Assembly: GCF_030815855.1 (NCBI RefSeq)
Contig: NZ_JAUSXG010000001.1
Coordinates: 744,001 to 808,000, forward strand
DNA: 64,000 nt
Reading direction: 5' to 3'
Origin: Variovorax paradoxus
GTDB taxonomy: Bacteria; Pseudomonadota; Gammaproteobacteria; Burkholderiales; Burkholderiaceae_C
The notes under the pieces were generated by a model. The model saw only the letters and a list, made by a program, of their open reading frames with translations. It had not been told where the DNA came from and made no database searches. Made by a program: the position numbers and the translations under genes. Position 1 is the first letter of the stretch. Every line of letters begins with the position of its first letter. This document shows positions 1 through 8,311 of the stretch, piece after piece.

Positions 1-842
1 AGCGCCAGCACGTCCGAGCTGCAGAAGATGGCGTCGGTCTCGGGCTGATGCCGCAGCATCTCGCCCAGCGCCTGGCGGCCGCTACGCACGGTGGCCGGTG
101 CCACCACGGTCTCGACCTGCGCAGCAAGCGCGCGCCCGCGCGCGGGGCCGTGTAGCGCCGCATTGACGAAGGCGCTGGCCCGGCGGGCCGCACGCTCGTG
201 ATTGCCGCCGATGAACCCCAGGTGGCGACGGCCACGCTCGATCAGGAACGCGGCCACGGCGGTCGCGATGGCCTCGTGCGAGAAGCCGACCAGCATGTCG
301 ATCGGGTCCTGCACCATGTCCCACGTCTCCACCACCGGAATGCCCGAAGCCACAAGTTGCCGTCGGCCGGCCGGAGAGGGCACGACCCCGCCCAGCACGA
401 TGCCGTCGGGCCGACGGCCGATGATGGCTTCGAGCAGCGCGTCCTCCTTCTGCGTGCCATAGCCGCTCTGGCCCAGCATCAACTGGTGGTCGCGGGCCGC
501 GAGTTCGGCGATGAGGGACTGCACCATCTCCTGGAACACCGGCCCGGCAATCGAAGGAACGACAGCCGCGACCAGGCGGCTTCGCTGCGAGGCCAGGCTT
601 CCGGCCACCCGGTTGGCGACGTAGCCCGTCGACTCGACCGCCGCACGAACCTTCGCGAGGATGGCGGCCGACACCTGATCGGGCGTGTTCAGCGCGCGCG
701 ACACGCTCATCGCGGAGACGCCCGCCAGCTGAGCGACTTCGAGCAGGGTGATGCCGCCGGCGACCCTTCCGCGGCGCGGCGGCAGAGGCGAGGGCGCGGA
801 ACGTCCTGCTGCGGCAGGTTGTTTGTTCGAAGGGGTCGGCAT
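1..842 (-). CDS. LacI-family transcriptional regulator (3' end cut by window edge)
   Basis: About 280 codons are visible and the C-terminus lies beyond the left edge. The start is the ATG whose complement is at 840-842. The N-terminus has a 20-residue Pro/Ala/Arg-rich extension followed by the LacI-type helix-turn-helix, visible as LLEVAQLAGVSAMSVSRALN, and then the periplasmic-binding-protein-like effector domain (IIGRRPDGIVLGGVV, GIPVVETWDM, GFSHEA). It is transcribed away from a second LacI gene at 933 with a 90-bp gap, and the two share several effector-domain motifs, so they look like paralogues. By context they may control the glucarate/exported-hydrolase genes to the right; the ligand is inferred, not shown. 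Confidence 0.9.
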   Translation of the reverse strand, partial: MPTPSNKQPAAAGRSAPSPLPPRRGRVAGGITLLEVAQLAGVSAMSVSRALNTPDQVSAAILAKVRAAVESTGYVANRVAGSLASQRSRLVAAVVPSIAGPVFQEMVQSLIAELAARDHQLMLGQSGYGTQKEDALLEAIIGRRPDGIVLGGVVPSPAGRRQLVASGIPVVETWDMVQDPIDMLVGFSHEAIATAVAAFLIERGRRHLGFIGGNHERAARRASAFVNAALHGPARGRALAAQVETVVAPATVRSGRQALGEMLRHQPETDAIFCSSDVLA

Positions 843-932
843 GGACGGTGGCAAGGGCGCGAAAAGCTTAACCTGATTCGCGGTGCGGGCCTCAGGAGGC
901 GCCAGCCCCGGCCGTTATAGTCCGCTCCAACC

Positions 933-1949
933 ATGACAGATCGTCCTTTGCAGCCTCGCCATCTGAGCGTCACCGTGATGGACGTCGCCAAGCTCGCGGG
1001 CGTGTCGGCGATGACGGTGTCGCGGGTCTTCAATGCACCCCACTCGGTCAACGCCAAGACGCTCGCCAAGGTGCAGGCGGCGGTGGCGTCCACGGGCTAC
1101 GTGCCGAATCGTGGCGCGGGGGGGCTGCGCTCCGCCAAGACACGCCTGGTGTCGGCGGTGGTGCCGACCCTGTCGGGGCCTGTCTTCCTGGACACCATCG
1201 AAGCGCTGAATTCCCGGCTCCAGCAGCACGGCTACCAACTCATGGTGGGGCAGAGCGGCTACAGCACCTCGACGGAGGACGACCTCGTGCGCGACATCAT
1301 CGGGCGCCGGCCCGACGGCATCGTGCTCACCGGCGTCGTGCACAGCGAACTCGGGCGCCAGCGGCTCCTTGCGGCTGGCATTCCGATCGTCGAGACCTGG
1401 GATGTGGCGCTCGATCCGATCGACATGCTGGTCGGTTTCTCGCACGAAGCCGTTGGCCGCAGCGTCGCGGAATACCTGCTCCAGAAGGGCCGCAGGCGGC
1501 TCGCGCTGATCGGCGGCGACGATCCGCGTTCGGTGCGTAGAGCGGAAGCGTTCACTGCCATGGCGCAGGCACAGGGTGCCGTGGCCCCGATCGTGCATCT
1601 CGTCCCCGCGCCGACCAAGCTCAGCGATGGGCGGCGTGCCCTGCGTTCGATCCTGCAGTCCAACCTGCCGGTCGACGCGGTTTTCTGCAGTTCCGACATG
1701 CTGGCGCTGGGCGTGCTGACCGAAGCGCGTGCCGCCGGCCTCGGCGTTCCCGCCGATCTTTCGGTCGTCGGTTTCGGTGACCTGAACTTTGCGGCCGACC
1801 TGGACCCGGCGCTGACCACCGTGCGGATCGACGGGCGGCGCATCGGCCAGATCGCAGCCGACTGCATCGTCGAGCGAGCCGCAGGACGGCGTCCGCCGGA
1901 GCTGATCGTCGATGTGGGCTTCACGATCGTTCGTCGGGCGAGCGCCTAG
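933..1949 (+). CDS. LacI-family transcriptional regulator
   Basis: 338 aa, full length for the family. The HTH is at about residues 12-35 (VAKLAGVSAMTVSRVFN), followed by the hinge (STGYVPNRGAGGLRS) and a sugar-binding-protein-like effector domain. The protein shares IIGRRPDGIVL, a GIP(I/V)VETWD segment and DPIDMLVGFSHEA with the divergent gene at 1-842, pointing to duplication. The HTH resembles gluconate/sugar-acid repressors of the GntR type within the LacI family. The neighbours (Bug receptor, glucarate dehydratase) suggest a sugar-acid ligand, but this is inference. No perfect palindrome is visible in the 90-bp promoter region itself; the best LacI-like operators lie at 7033-7044 and 7189-7204. 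Confidence 0.93.
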   Translation: MTDRPLQPRHLSVTVMDVAKLAGVSAMTVSRVFNAPHSVNAKTLAKVQAAVASTGYVPNRGAGGLRSAKTRLVSAVVPTLSGPVFLDTIEALNSRLQQHGYQLMVGQSGYSTSTEDDLVRDIIGRRPDGIVLTGVVHSELGRQRLLAAGIPIVETWDVALDPIDMLVGFSHEAVGRSVAEYLLQKGRRRLALIGGDDPRSVRRAEAFTAMAQAQGAVAPIVHLVPAPTKLSDGRRALRSILQSNLPVDAVFCSSDMLALGVLTEARAAGLGVPADLSVVGFGDLNFAADLDPALTTVRIDGRRIGQIAADCIVERAAGRRPPELIVDVGFTIVRRASA

Positions 1950-1975
1950 CGTCGTCCCGGCCTTTCTGGCGCACG

Positions 1976-2821
1976 TCAGTGGGCGTGCCCCGGGACAGGG
2001 ACTCGCCCTGGTTTCGCTTCGTCCTCGTGCGCATGGTCGTGCTCATGGTCATCGTGCGGTGCGACCCCTTCGCGGGACTTTTTGAGCCACGTGCGCGCGA
2101 GCACCGGGTTGCGCTCGACGCCCACACCGTTCTCATAAGCCAGGCCAAGGGCGCGTTGAGCCTGAGGATTGTCGGCTTTCGCTGCGCGCTTCAACCAGGC
2201 CATGGCCGTCGGCAGGTCCTTGCGGACGCCACTGCCCGACGCATAGCTTGCGTACAGCTCATACTGAGACTTCGCGGCGCATCGATCGGCGCGGGTCGCG
2301 GTCAGCCGATACCACTTGAATGCCTCGCGAGCGTTCCGCTCGGCGCCACCCAGACCCTGCCTGTAGAAGTCGGCCACCATGCATTGCGCGATCACGGCGC
2401 CGCCGTCCGCGGCGCGCTTGAACCAGTGGAACGATCTCACGAGGTCCTTGGGCGTGCGGCCGTTTCCGTTGAAGTAGACGAAGCCGAGGTCGGCCTGGGC
2501 CGGTGCGTACCCGTGCCGCGCCGACCGTTCGAGGTAACCGGATGCCGCGTCCAGGTCCAGTGCCCGGCCCGTTCGGCCACGGTAGTGGTTGGCGAGCTCG
2601 TATTCCGCCTTCGCAAAGCCCTGCGCGGCGGACGCCGCGTAGAGCTTGAACGCCTGTCCCTTGTCCATCGGCACCCCCGCGCCGCTGCTGTATCGCCGTG
2701 CCAGCTCGTATTGCGCTTCGGGATCGCCCGGATGCGCCGCCGCGGAAGAACCAGGAACGGCAAGGCAGAGCGCGAGGAGGGCAGGAAGGAGGCGAGCGGC
2801 CTTTGGATGATCCTGCGCCAT
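1976..2821 (-). CDS. Exported Sel1-repeat protein with His-rich C-terminal tail
   Basis: 281 aa from the ATG at 2821; an in-frame ATG 18 nt upstream is also possible. The hydrophobic N-terminus (LLPALLALCLAVPGSSAAAH) looks like a signal peptide. About six Sel1-like repeats follow, seen as recurring AQ/AEYELA, G-x-G-V/R and A-x-x-W(L/F)KRAA patterns. The last ~25 residues are unusual: HDDHEHDHAHEDE then VPGHAH, a probable metal-binding tail. It is the last gene of a three-gene leftward operon, starting 30 bp after the metallo-beta-lactamase-fold lipoprotein gene. Sel1 proteins usually act as protein-protein scaffolds. A role in assembly or metal supply for the neighbouring exported hydrolase is only a hypothesis. 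Confidence 0.85.
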   Translation of the reverse strand: MAQDHPKAARLLPALLALCLAVPGSSAAAHPGDPEAQYELARRYSSGAGVPMDKGQAFKLYAASAAQGFAKAEYELANHYRGRTGRALDLDAASGYLERSARHGYAPAQADLGFVYFNGNGRTPKDLVRSFHWFKRAADGGAVIAQCMVADFYRQGLGGAERNAREAFKWYRLTATRADRCAAKSQYELYASYASGSGVRKDLPTAMAWLKRAAKADNPQAQRALGLAYENGVGVERNPVLARTWLKKSREGVAPHDDHEHDHAHEDEAKPGRVPVPGHAH

Positions 2822-2851
2822 CGATGGGTCTCCTCGCACAGCGGCCCCGCC

Positions 2852-5224
2852 TCATTGAAAGGTTTGGGTGACGACGGCCGGCACGACGATCTCGCTCGCC
2901 CGGGTGAGCGAGATGGTCTTCGTCTGCCCCTTGGCGATGGTGGCGAGCACGGCCTGCGCGTCGGCCAGCGAACTCAGGCGTTGCGTGCGCAGGTACTCCG
3001 GCGGATGGAAGGTGCCTTTGTCCGCGTGGACGGACTCGACGGGGCCGCCCTTGTAGGTGATGGTGGTTCCCAGCCCCGGACTGAACTGCGTGAAGCCCTC
3101 GGGGATGTAGCCCTTGTAGACCGTGTCCTGCACGTCGATGGCGACCTGCACGTAGTAGCCGCCCGGATCGTTCACGTACTGGTCGGTCGCTGTCGTGATG
3201 CCGTTCGCCAGCAGGGGGAGCTTCGGGTTCTTGTTCTGCGGACCGACGAAGCCCTGAATGATCTTCCCGTCGTCCAGGATTCGGGCCGACACGGAGGTCA
3301 GGCCGGCTTCGCGCCCGGGCTTGAACGGACCGGAGGTCTCGATGCTCTTGTACGTCGCATTCGCAGCGTCGCTCGCTGCGTAGGATGCCACCGAGCGGCG
3401 CTTCTCCAACTGGTTGGAGAACTCGCCGGTGATGTTCACGCCGCCGATGGCTGGCGAGTCGAACACCTTCGAGCGCATCGCATCGAGCATGGTCAGTTGG
3501 GCACCCGCGTTCGCCGGGTCGCGGTTGTAGGCCTTCAGCGCCTGGTAGACCTCGACGATGGGAAACTGGTTGGTGTGCTGCGGCGCCACGAAGTCCACAT
3601 CGAGCGTGTTCTGCAAATAGCTGAAGCCATGCTGGAAAGACAGGCGCAACCAACCGTTGGCGGCGGTCGGGCTGTTGAGGCCATTGAAGCCGTAGCCTCC
3701 GTGGTAGCCAAAGGTGTAGAACTTGCCGTCGCCCGGGTTCTTCACCTTGAACAGCATGTTGGTGCTGCCCGGTGTGTGGCCCGGCGACCAGATCACCATG
3801 ATCTTCACATTGCCGTAGTCGTACCACTTGTCGTATTCGTACGCATGCGAGACGCGCTCGCGGATCTCGGTCTCGCCGGCCGGCAGCGCTCCCGTGATGT
3901 TCCAGGCGTTGCCCTGCAGGTCGGAGGTGACGCCCACGGCATCTTCCTTCGACGCCCAGAGCGCGATCGGCTTGCCGGCGTTGTCCATCATCCTGAGCTG
4001 CTCGACGACCGTGCCGTAATGGTCGCTGTGGCCATGCGTCAGCCAGATGTCGGTGACCGATCGCGGGTCGACGCCGACAAGCTCCATGTTCTTCCAGTAC
4101 TGGTAGCCGCTGTTGGGCCATCCGGCATCGACCTTGATCACTTTGTCGTCCGAGGGGTCGTCGGGCGTGCCCATGTCGGCCTTGAGCAGATACGAGGCGA
4201 CTTCGTTGTCGCCCACGTAGTACATCGTGTTCTTCACCATCTCGAACGGCTCGGTGCTGCGGGAGTACGGCGCCGACGACGGCGAGGTCGCGTTGATCTT
4301 GTTATACGGCTGACCGGAGACGGGATCGCTGCCCTTGTCGGCCAGCATGGTGCTGAGCGTGGGCACGTCCCACACCGGCTTGCCGTCCGTGGTCGATTGC
4401 GGCGTGAAGTACCAGATCGCGACCACCTTGGCCGTCTCGGCCGCGAGGTAGTTGTTGTCGAAAAGCAGATAGGCGCTCTGGCGCGACGTGGTGCTGTAGT
4501 CGTAGCTGGCAGTGACCGGAATCGAAGCGAAGTTGGAAACGGCGCTCTTCGCATAGTCGGCGGTCTCGACGTTGAACACCTTCACATCGGGCGAGACCGC
4601 ATAGGTTTCCTCGTAGCGCCTGATCGGCTGCGCATAGGGCCGGCCGGCCTGGTCCGCCGTCAGGTTGTGGCCGTCACCCACGGTGATGGTGCTGCCTGTC
4701 TTGTCGTAGACCCAGCCCGCCGCGACCATGGGGCCGGGCGCGTTGTCGTTCCGGCTCACGGCCGCGCCGTATTTCTTGAGGTTGAACTGGGCGGCGGTCG
4801 ATTTGCCCTTCGCGAGGATGACATTGAAGATTGGCGTGGCGTCGACCGGAACGGCCACCGTGCCGGCATCGCTGCCGGGTATCCAGTCCACCAGATTACC
4901 CGGCACAAGGCTGGCGAGGAGGGTGGCCGTCTTCGCGGCGGGAACGGCGACCGACAAGCTCCTTGCGCCGCTCTGCGTGAGCACCGGGATGCTCACGGTG
5001 TCGTTGCCCTTGTCGTCCGAGATTGCGGCCGGCGTGCCGTACACGAGGCCCGCGGCCCTGAAGACCGAGGCTGCAGGTTGCACAGGCGGGGCCTCCGGGC
5101 TGCCGCCCGCGCCAGGGGTCCAAAACCCTCCGCTGCCGCTCGAGCCGTCTCCGCCGCAGCCGAGCACCAGGATGGATGCGAGCAGCGCAGGAACGATGCG
5201 CCGGTGGTTCAGAACTGTCTTCAT
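2852..5224 (-). CDS. Large lipoprotein with metallo-beta-lactamase-fold hydrolase domain
   Basis: 790 aa from the ATG at 5224, preceded by GGAGATCCCTC. A lipobox (ILVLGCGG) near residue 20 predicts a lipid-anchored exported protein, and a Gly/Ser/Pro-rich linker follows. The centre carries the MBL zinc motif THGHSDHYG (HxHxDH) and a later SPGHTPGS strand with the third His. FVAPQHTNQ supplies a further His. The N-terminal ~250 and C-terminal ~200 residues match no family I recognise; the C-terminal part looks beta-rich. It lies 25 bp downstream of the tandem esterase gene and 30 bp upstream of the Sel1 gene, so the three are probably co-transcribed. The substrate is unknown; hydrolysis of an ester, lactone or alkyl-sulfate outside the cytoplasm is plausible. 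Confidence 0.85.
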   Translation of the reverse strand: MKTVLNHRRIVPALLASILVLGCGGDGSSGSGGFWTPGAGGSPEAPPVQPAASVFRAAGLVYGTPAAISDDKGNDTVSIPVLTQSGARSLSVAVPAAKTATLLASLVPGNLVDWIPGSDAGTVAVPVDATPIFNVILAKGKSTAAQFNLKKYGAAVSRNDNAPGPMVAAGWVYDKTGSTITVGDGHNLTADQAGRPYAQPIRRYEETYAVSPDVKVFNVETADYAKSAVSNFASIPVTASYDYSTTSRQSAYLLFDNNYLAAETAKVVAIWYFTPQSTTDGKPVWDVPTLSTMLADKGSDPVSGQPYNKINATSPSSAPYSRSTEPFEMVKNTMYYVGDNEVASYLLKADMGTPDDPSDDKVIKVDAGWPNSGYQYWKNMELVGVDPRSVTDIWLTHGHSDHYGTVVEQLRMMDNAGKPIALWASKEDAVGVTSDLQGNAWNITGALPAGETEIRERVSHAYEYDKWYDYGNVKIMVIWSPGHTPGSTNMLFKVKNPGDGKFYTFGYHGGYGFNGLNSPTAANGWLRLSFQHGFSYLQNTLDVDFVAPQHTNQFPIVEVYQALKAYNRDPANAGAQLTMLDAMRSKVFDSPAIGGVNITGEFSNQLEKRRSVASYAASDAANATYKSIETSGPFKPGREAGLTSVSARILDDGKIIQGFVGPQNKNPKLPLLANGITTATDQYVNDPGGYYVQVAIDVQDTVYKGYIPEGFTQFSPGLGTTITYKGGPVESVHADKGTFHPPEYLRTQRLSSLADAQAVLATIAKGQTKTISLTRASEIVVPAVVTQTFQ

Positions 5225-5249
5225 GAGGGATCTCCAATGGCCATGGGCT

Positions 5250-6995
5250 TCAAAGGCGTTGCAAGGAGCCATCGGGGTTGCGGCGATAGCGCTTGAGCAT
5301 CTCGTCCCACATCTTTCGGGCCTGGCCCGGATGCCACGCATGGCCGATGTCCGAGGTGATCTGCCAGCGGTATTCCGCGCGTCCGCTGTTCCAGATCTCG
5401 GTCGTGCGCCGCCCGTCGATCGTGATGGCCGGCGAGGAGAAGTTCTGGTTGACGGTTTCACGCCAGAACGTCCTCGCGGCCGTTTCGCCTGCGGTGCCGC
5501 CGGGAAATTCAGTCGGCAGTTCCTGCTCCCCCCGGCATTGCCACACCGGCAGCGCGATGTCGGTTCGCACGATGGGATTCGCATAGCTGGCAGCCGAGAG
5601 GTGCCCCGAATAGCACGGCGCGATCGCTGCGAACAGCTGCGGGTACTGCACCGCGATGCGGTTCGTGAGCGCGGTGCCCTGCGACGATCCGTTCAGGAAG
5701 ACACGGCCGTCGTCGATCTGGTAGGTCCTCTTCATCTCCTCGAGCAGGTCGAGGAAGAACTGGACGTCGGGGTTGTCTGCATCGATCGATGTCGTCCAGG
5801 TCGCCTTGAGACCATGCGGATAGACAACGATGAAGCCTTCGTCGCGCGCCACGTCGTGCCACTCCGAGATCTGCGCCTGGAAACGAGCCGACCCGTTGCG
5901 GCCGTGAAACGAGAACAGCAGCGGAAGCTTCTTTCCTTCCGCCACCAGCTTCTGATATTGCGGAGGAACGTACGTCAACCAGCGCCGCGGCTCGCCGGGG
6001 CGCAGGCTCTTGATCGTCTCCGTGAGCCCCATGTCCGCGATGCTTTTTTCCGCATGCAGCGTGCCGTTGTAGGACTTGTTGTCCGGGAAGCGCACCACCT
6101 TGCCGAACAGCTCTTCCCAGACCAGCCTCGAGACCGCGGCCGACTCCGCAGGGCGGTCGAGCCGTGACAGCCTGACTTGCTGGACCGGATTGCCCTTCAC
6201 GAAATCCGTCACGGTCGGAAGGCCGCCGACTGCCTGCTGGTTTTGCGCATCCGTTGCGTTGGCCTGCCGCCAGAAGCCCGTCTGCTTGGCAAATGGATCG
6301 GCGCCGCATTGGAATTGCCAGACGGCCATCGCGGTCTTGGGCAGGCTTTCCGCGGAGATATTGAGCGTTGCCGGTTCGGCGGCGGCGCCAAACGACGCGA
6401 CGCCGGTGGCCATGACCCCGAGCTCGCGCATGGCGAGCTCTTGCGCCATGACGCCGCCGGATCCTGCGCCGGTCAGGAAAGTGGACATCGTCGATGGAAG
6501 CCCGTAGCGCGTGCGCACGGCTGCGGCCGCTGCGACGATAAACGCGTGATCGTCGGAGCGGGCCGCGTCCTTGACCGTGTTCCAGCCGGTTGGCTTGGCC
6601 ACCGGAAAAATCGCGACGAAGCCCTTCTCTTCCGCGAGCGTGGGCCAGCCGGTGAGGCGGGCGCTGTCCTCGGCGGATTGCCCCGCCCGATGCAATGAGA
6701 CGACCACTTCCACGCCCCTGGCGTCCTGGTCGCGAAGGGCCGCGACGTCGCGGGGCGCGTACTCGTAGTACTGCCGGTCCTCGCCGTTGACCTTGATCGT
6801 CTGCAAGACCAATGGAAGTGCTGCTGAGGAAGGGGCCGCTGTGGCGCCCGGCAAGGCGGCGCAGTCGTCGGTCACCGTCGCCTGGGCTGGCGGAGGTGCA
6901 GCAGGGGCCGAAATGAAGGCGTATCCGTTCGACCCGCCGCCACCGCAACCTGCGACCACGACCGATGCGGCCGCGAGCATCGTGAATTTCTTCAT
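5250..6995 (-). CDS. Lipoprotein with two tandem PHB-depolymerase/feruloyl-esterase-like domains
   Basis: 581 aa from the ATG at 6995, with AGGAGACAGGA as ribosome binding site. A lipobox (VVVAGCGGGG) ends a short signal peptide. Two alpha/beta-hydrolase repeats are visible. The first (about 60-310) has LHRAGQSAED, GFVAIFPVA and a nucleophile-elbow-like GAGSGG (Ser179). The second (about 335-581) has FSFHGRNGSA, GFIVVYPHG, the elbow GSSQG (Ser438) and the catalytic His552 in DIGHAWHPGQ. The first repeat lacks a counterpart of His552 (SRLDRPAES there), so only the second is likely active. First gene of the operon with the MBL lipoprotein and Sel1 protein, divergent from the Bug/gudD unit. It may release an esterified sugar-acid substrate outside the cell; that role is inferred. 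Confidence 0.87.
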   Translation of the reverse strand: MKKFTMLAAASVVVAGCGGGGSNGYAFISAPAAPPPAQATVTDDCAALPGATAAPSSAALPLVLQTIKVNGEDRQYYEYAPRDVAALRDQDARGVEVVVSLHRAGQSAEDSARLTGWPTLAEEKGFVAIFPVAKPTGWNTVKDAARSDDHAFIVAAAAAVRTRYGLPSTMSTFLTGAGSGGVMAQELAMRELGVMATGVASFGAAAEPATLNISAESLPKTAMAVWQFQCGADPFAKQTGFWRQANATDAQNQQAVGGLPTVTDFVKGNPVQQVRLSRLDRPAESAAVSRLVWEELFGKVVRFPDNKSYNGTLHAEKSIADMGLTETIKSLRPGEPRRWLTYVPPQYQKLVAEGKKLPLLFSFHGRNGSARFQAQISEWHDVARDEGFIVVYPHGLKATWTTSIDADNPDVQFFLDLLEEMKRTYQIDDGRVFLNGSSQGTALTNRIAVQYPQLFAAIAPCYSGHLSAASYANPIVRTDIALPVWQCRGEQELPTEFPGGTAGETAARTFWRETVNQNFSSPAITIDGRRTTEIWNSGRAEYRWQITSDIGHAWHPGQARKMWDEMLKRYRRNPDGSLQRL

Positions 6996-7032
6996 TCCTG
7001 TCTCCTGTTGGTTGCCCGTCGCTGGGCGGGAA

Positions 7033-7044
7033 GTTATCGTTAAC
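7033..7044. promoter_or_regulatory. Candidate LacI-family operator (near-palindrome GTTATCGTTAAC)
   Basis: Five of six base pairs are symmetric around the central CG. It differs at one base from the perfect site at 7191-7202 (GTTAACGTTAAC). It lies about 40 bp upstream of the esterase start codon, where repressor binding would interfere with that promoter. Confidence 0.5.
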
Positions 7045-7188
7045 AAATTGAATTGTTAGCGCAACCAAATTGAGTGCTCATCCGGATAAACCCGGCGGGA
7101 GAGAATTCTTTTCCCAATAGAGGAGAGGGCAGGGTGCGCACTCGGCGCTCGCCAAGCAGGTTGGGGTTAGCCTCAAGAAGAAATTTTT

Positions 7189-7204
7189 ATGTTAACGTTA
7201 ACAT
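7189..7204. promoter_or_regulatory. Candidate LacI-family operator (perfect palindrome ATGTTAACGTTAACAT)
   Basis: A perfect 16-bp inverted repeat centred on CG, about 95 bp upstream of the Bug receptor start codon. The CG-centred TTAACGTTAA shape is typical of LacI-family operators, and two LacI genes lie in the same locus. Which of them binds is not determined by the sequence. Confidence 0.6.
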
Positions 7205-7298
7205 ATACCCGGCAGATCGCATGGCCGGAACAGCTCGGGACGCTTATCGACGCGCTCGGCCCGCAGTAACTCCCCTCCACCCCTACAACGGAGACATC

Positions 7299-8261
7299 AT
7301 GAAAAAGCTCTTGATTGCACTGGCCTGTTCGGTTTCGGTGGCCGCTTTCGCGCAGACGGCGAACTGGCCTGAAAAGCCCGTGACCATCGTCGTGCCATTC
7401 CCGGCGGGCGGATCGACCGACATGGTGGCGCGCGCGATGGCATTGCAGATGCAGACCAAGTTCGGGCAGACCTTCCTCGTCGACAACAAGCCCGGCGCCA
7501 CAGGCACGATCGGCGCGGGTTTCGTCAAGCGCGCGGCACCGGATGGCTACACCTTGCTGGTCTCGTCGCTCGGTGCCTTCGTCGTGACGCCGCACCTGCA
7601 AAAGAGCGTGCCCTACGACGCGACCAAGGACTTCGACTACATCAGCGTCCCGGTCCAGGCGCCGAACGTGCTGGTCGCCAGCCCGGGGCAGAAGGCGCGC
7701 ACCGTGGCCGAAGTGATTGCCGAACTGAAGGCGAACCCGGGCAAGGTGAGCTTCGCGAGCTCGGGCAACGGTTCGTCGGACCACCTGTCTGCCGAGGTCT
7801 TCTGGCAGCAGACCCAGACCGAAGGACTCCACATTCCCTACAAGGGCGGCGCACCTGCGATCAACGACCTGCTGGGCAATCAGGTGAACTTCTCGTTCCA
7901 GAACGTCAATGCCGTGCTCCAGCACATCAAGGCCGGCAAGCTTCACGCCATTGCCGTGACGGGCGACAAGCGCTCCCCCGTCCTGCCCAATGTGCCGACG
8001 CTGGCCGAGGCTGGCGTGAAGGGGGCCGAAGTCTATTCCTGGCAAGGTCTTGCGGCACCGAAGGGCTTGCCGCCGGCCGTCAAGGAGAAGCTGGCCGCGG
8101 CCGCGATTGCCGCCATCAACGACCCGGAGGTGAAGAAGCGGATGGTGGAGCAGGGCCTTGAGATCGTCGCCAGCACGCCCGCCGAGTTCACCGCCTTCCA
8201 GGCCCGTGAGTGGACCCGCTGGAAGACGCTCATCGAGACACGCAAGATCACCGCCGACTGA
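7299..8261 (+). CDS. Bug/TctC-family periplasmic substrate-binding protein
   Basis: 320 aa. The ATG at 7299 follows ACAACGGAGACATC and opens a clean signal peptide ([16 protein letters not shown]). Bug-family signatures are [33 protein letters not shown], the glycine-rich [14 protein letters not shown] segment and the C-terminal R-x-x-x-L-I-x-x-x-K-I. Bug proteins are abundant orphan receptors in Burkholderiales that bind carboxylates, including sugar acids. It starts the operon with gudD (50 bp gap), so glucarate or a related aldarate is the inferred ligand. No TctA/TctB membrane partners are nearby, so it must share a transporter elsewhere or act in sensing. Confidence 0.93.
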   Translation: MKKLLIALACSVSVAAFAQTANWPEKPVTIVVPFPAGGSTDMVARAMALQMQTKFGQTFLVDNKPGATGTIGAGFVKRAAPDGYTLLVSSLGAFVVTPHLQKSVPYDATKDFDYISVPVQAPNVLVASPGQKARTVAEVIAELKANPGKVSFASSGNGSSDHLSAEVFWQQTQTEGLHIPYKGGAPAINDLLGNQVNFSFQNVNAVLQHIKAGKLHAIAVTGDKRSPVLPNVPTLAEAGVKGAEVYSWQGLAAPKGLPPAVKEKLAAAAIAAINDPEVKKRMVEQGLEIVASTPAEFTAFQAREWTRWKTLIETRKITAD

Positions 8262-8311
8262 CAGCCACGGGTCCGCGCAGCGGACCTTTCTCTTTCTTCT
8301 TCACCGAGCAC

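Larger units (their letters stand above)
6996..7298. promoter_or_regulatory. Divergent control region between exported-hydrolase operon and Bug/gudD operon
   Basis: 303 bp without a gene and visibly richer in A+T than its surroundings. It contains a perfect 16-bp palindrome (7189-7204), a near-perfect 12-bp palindrome (7033-7044) and a weaker CG-centred site about 7055-7066 that lies 22 bp, or two helical turns, from the second. All have the central CG of LacI-family operators. Both operons could be repressed from here by one of the LacI proteins at the left end. Confidence 0.6.

Noticed and set aside
1979..5296. 1105-codon plus-strand frame opposite the Sel1 and MBL genes
   Set aside because: No recognisable domain or start site. 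The minus-strand genes have signal peptides, lipobox, ribosome sites and the HxHxDH motif.
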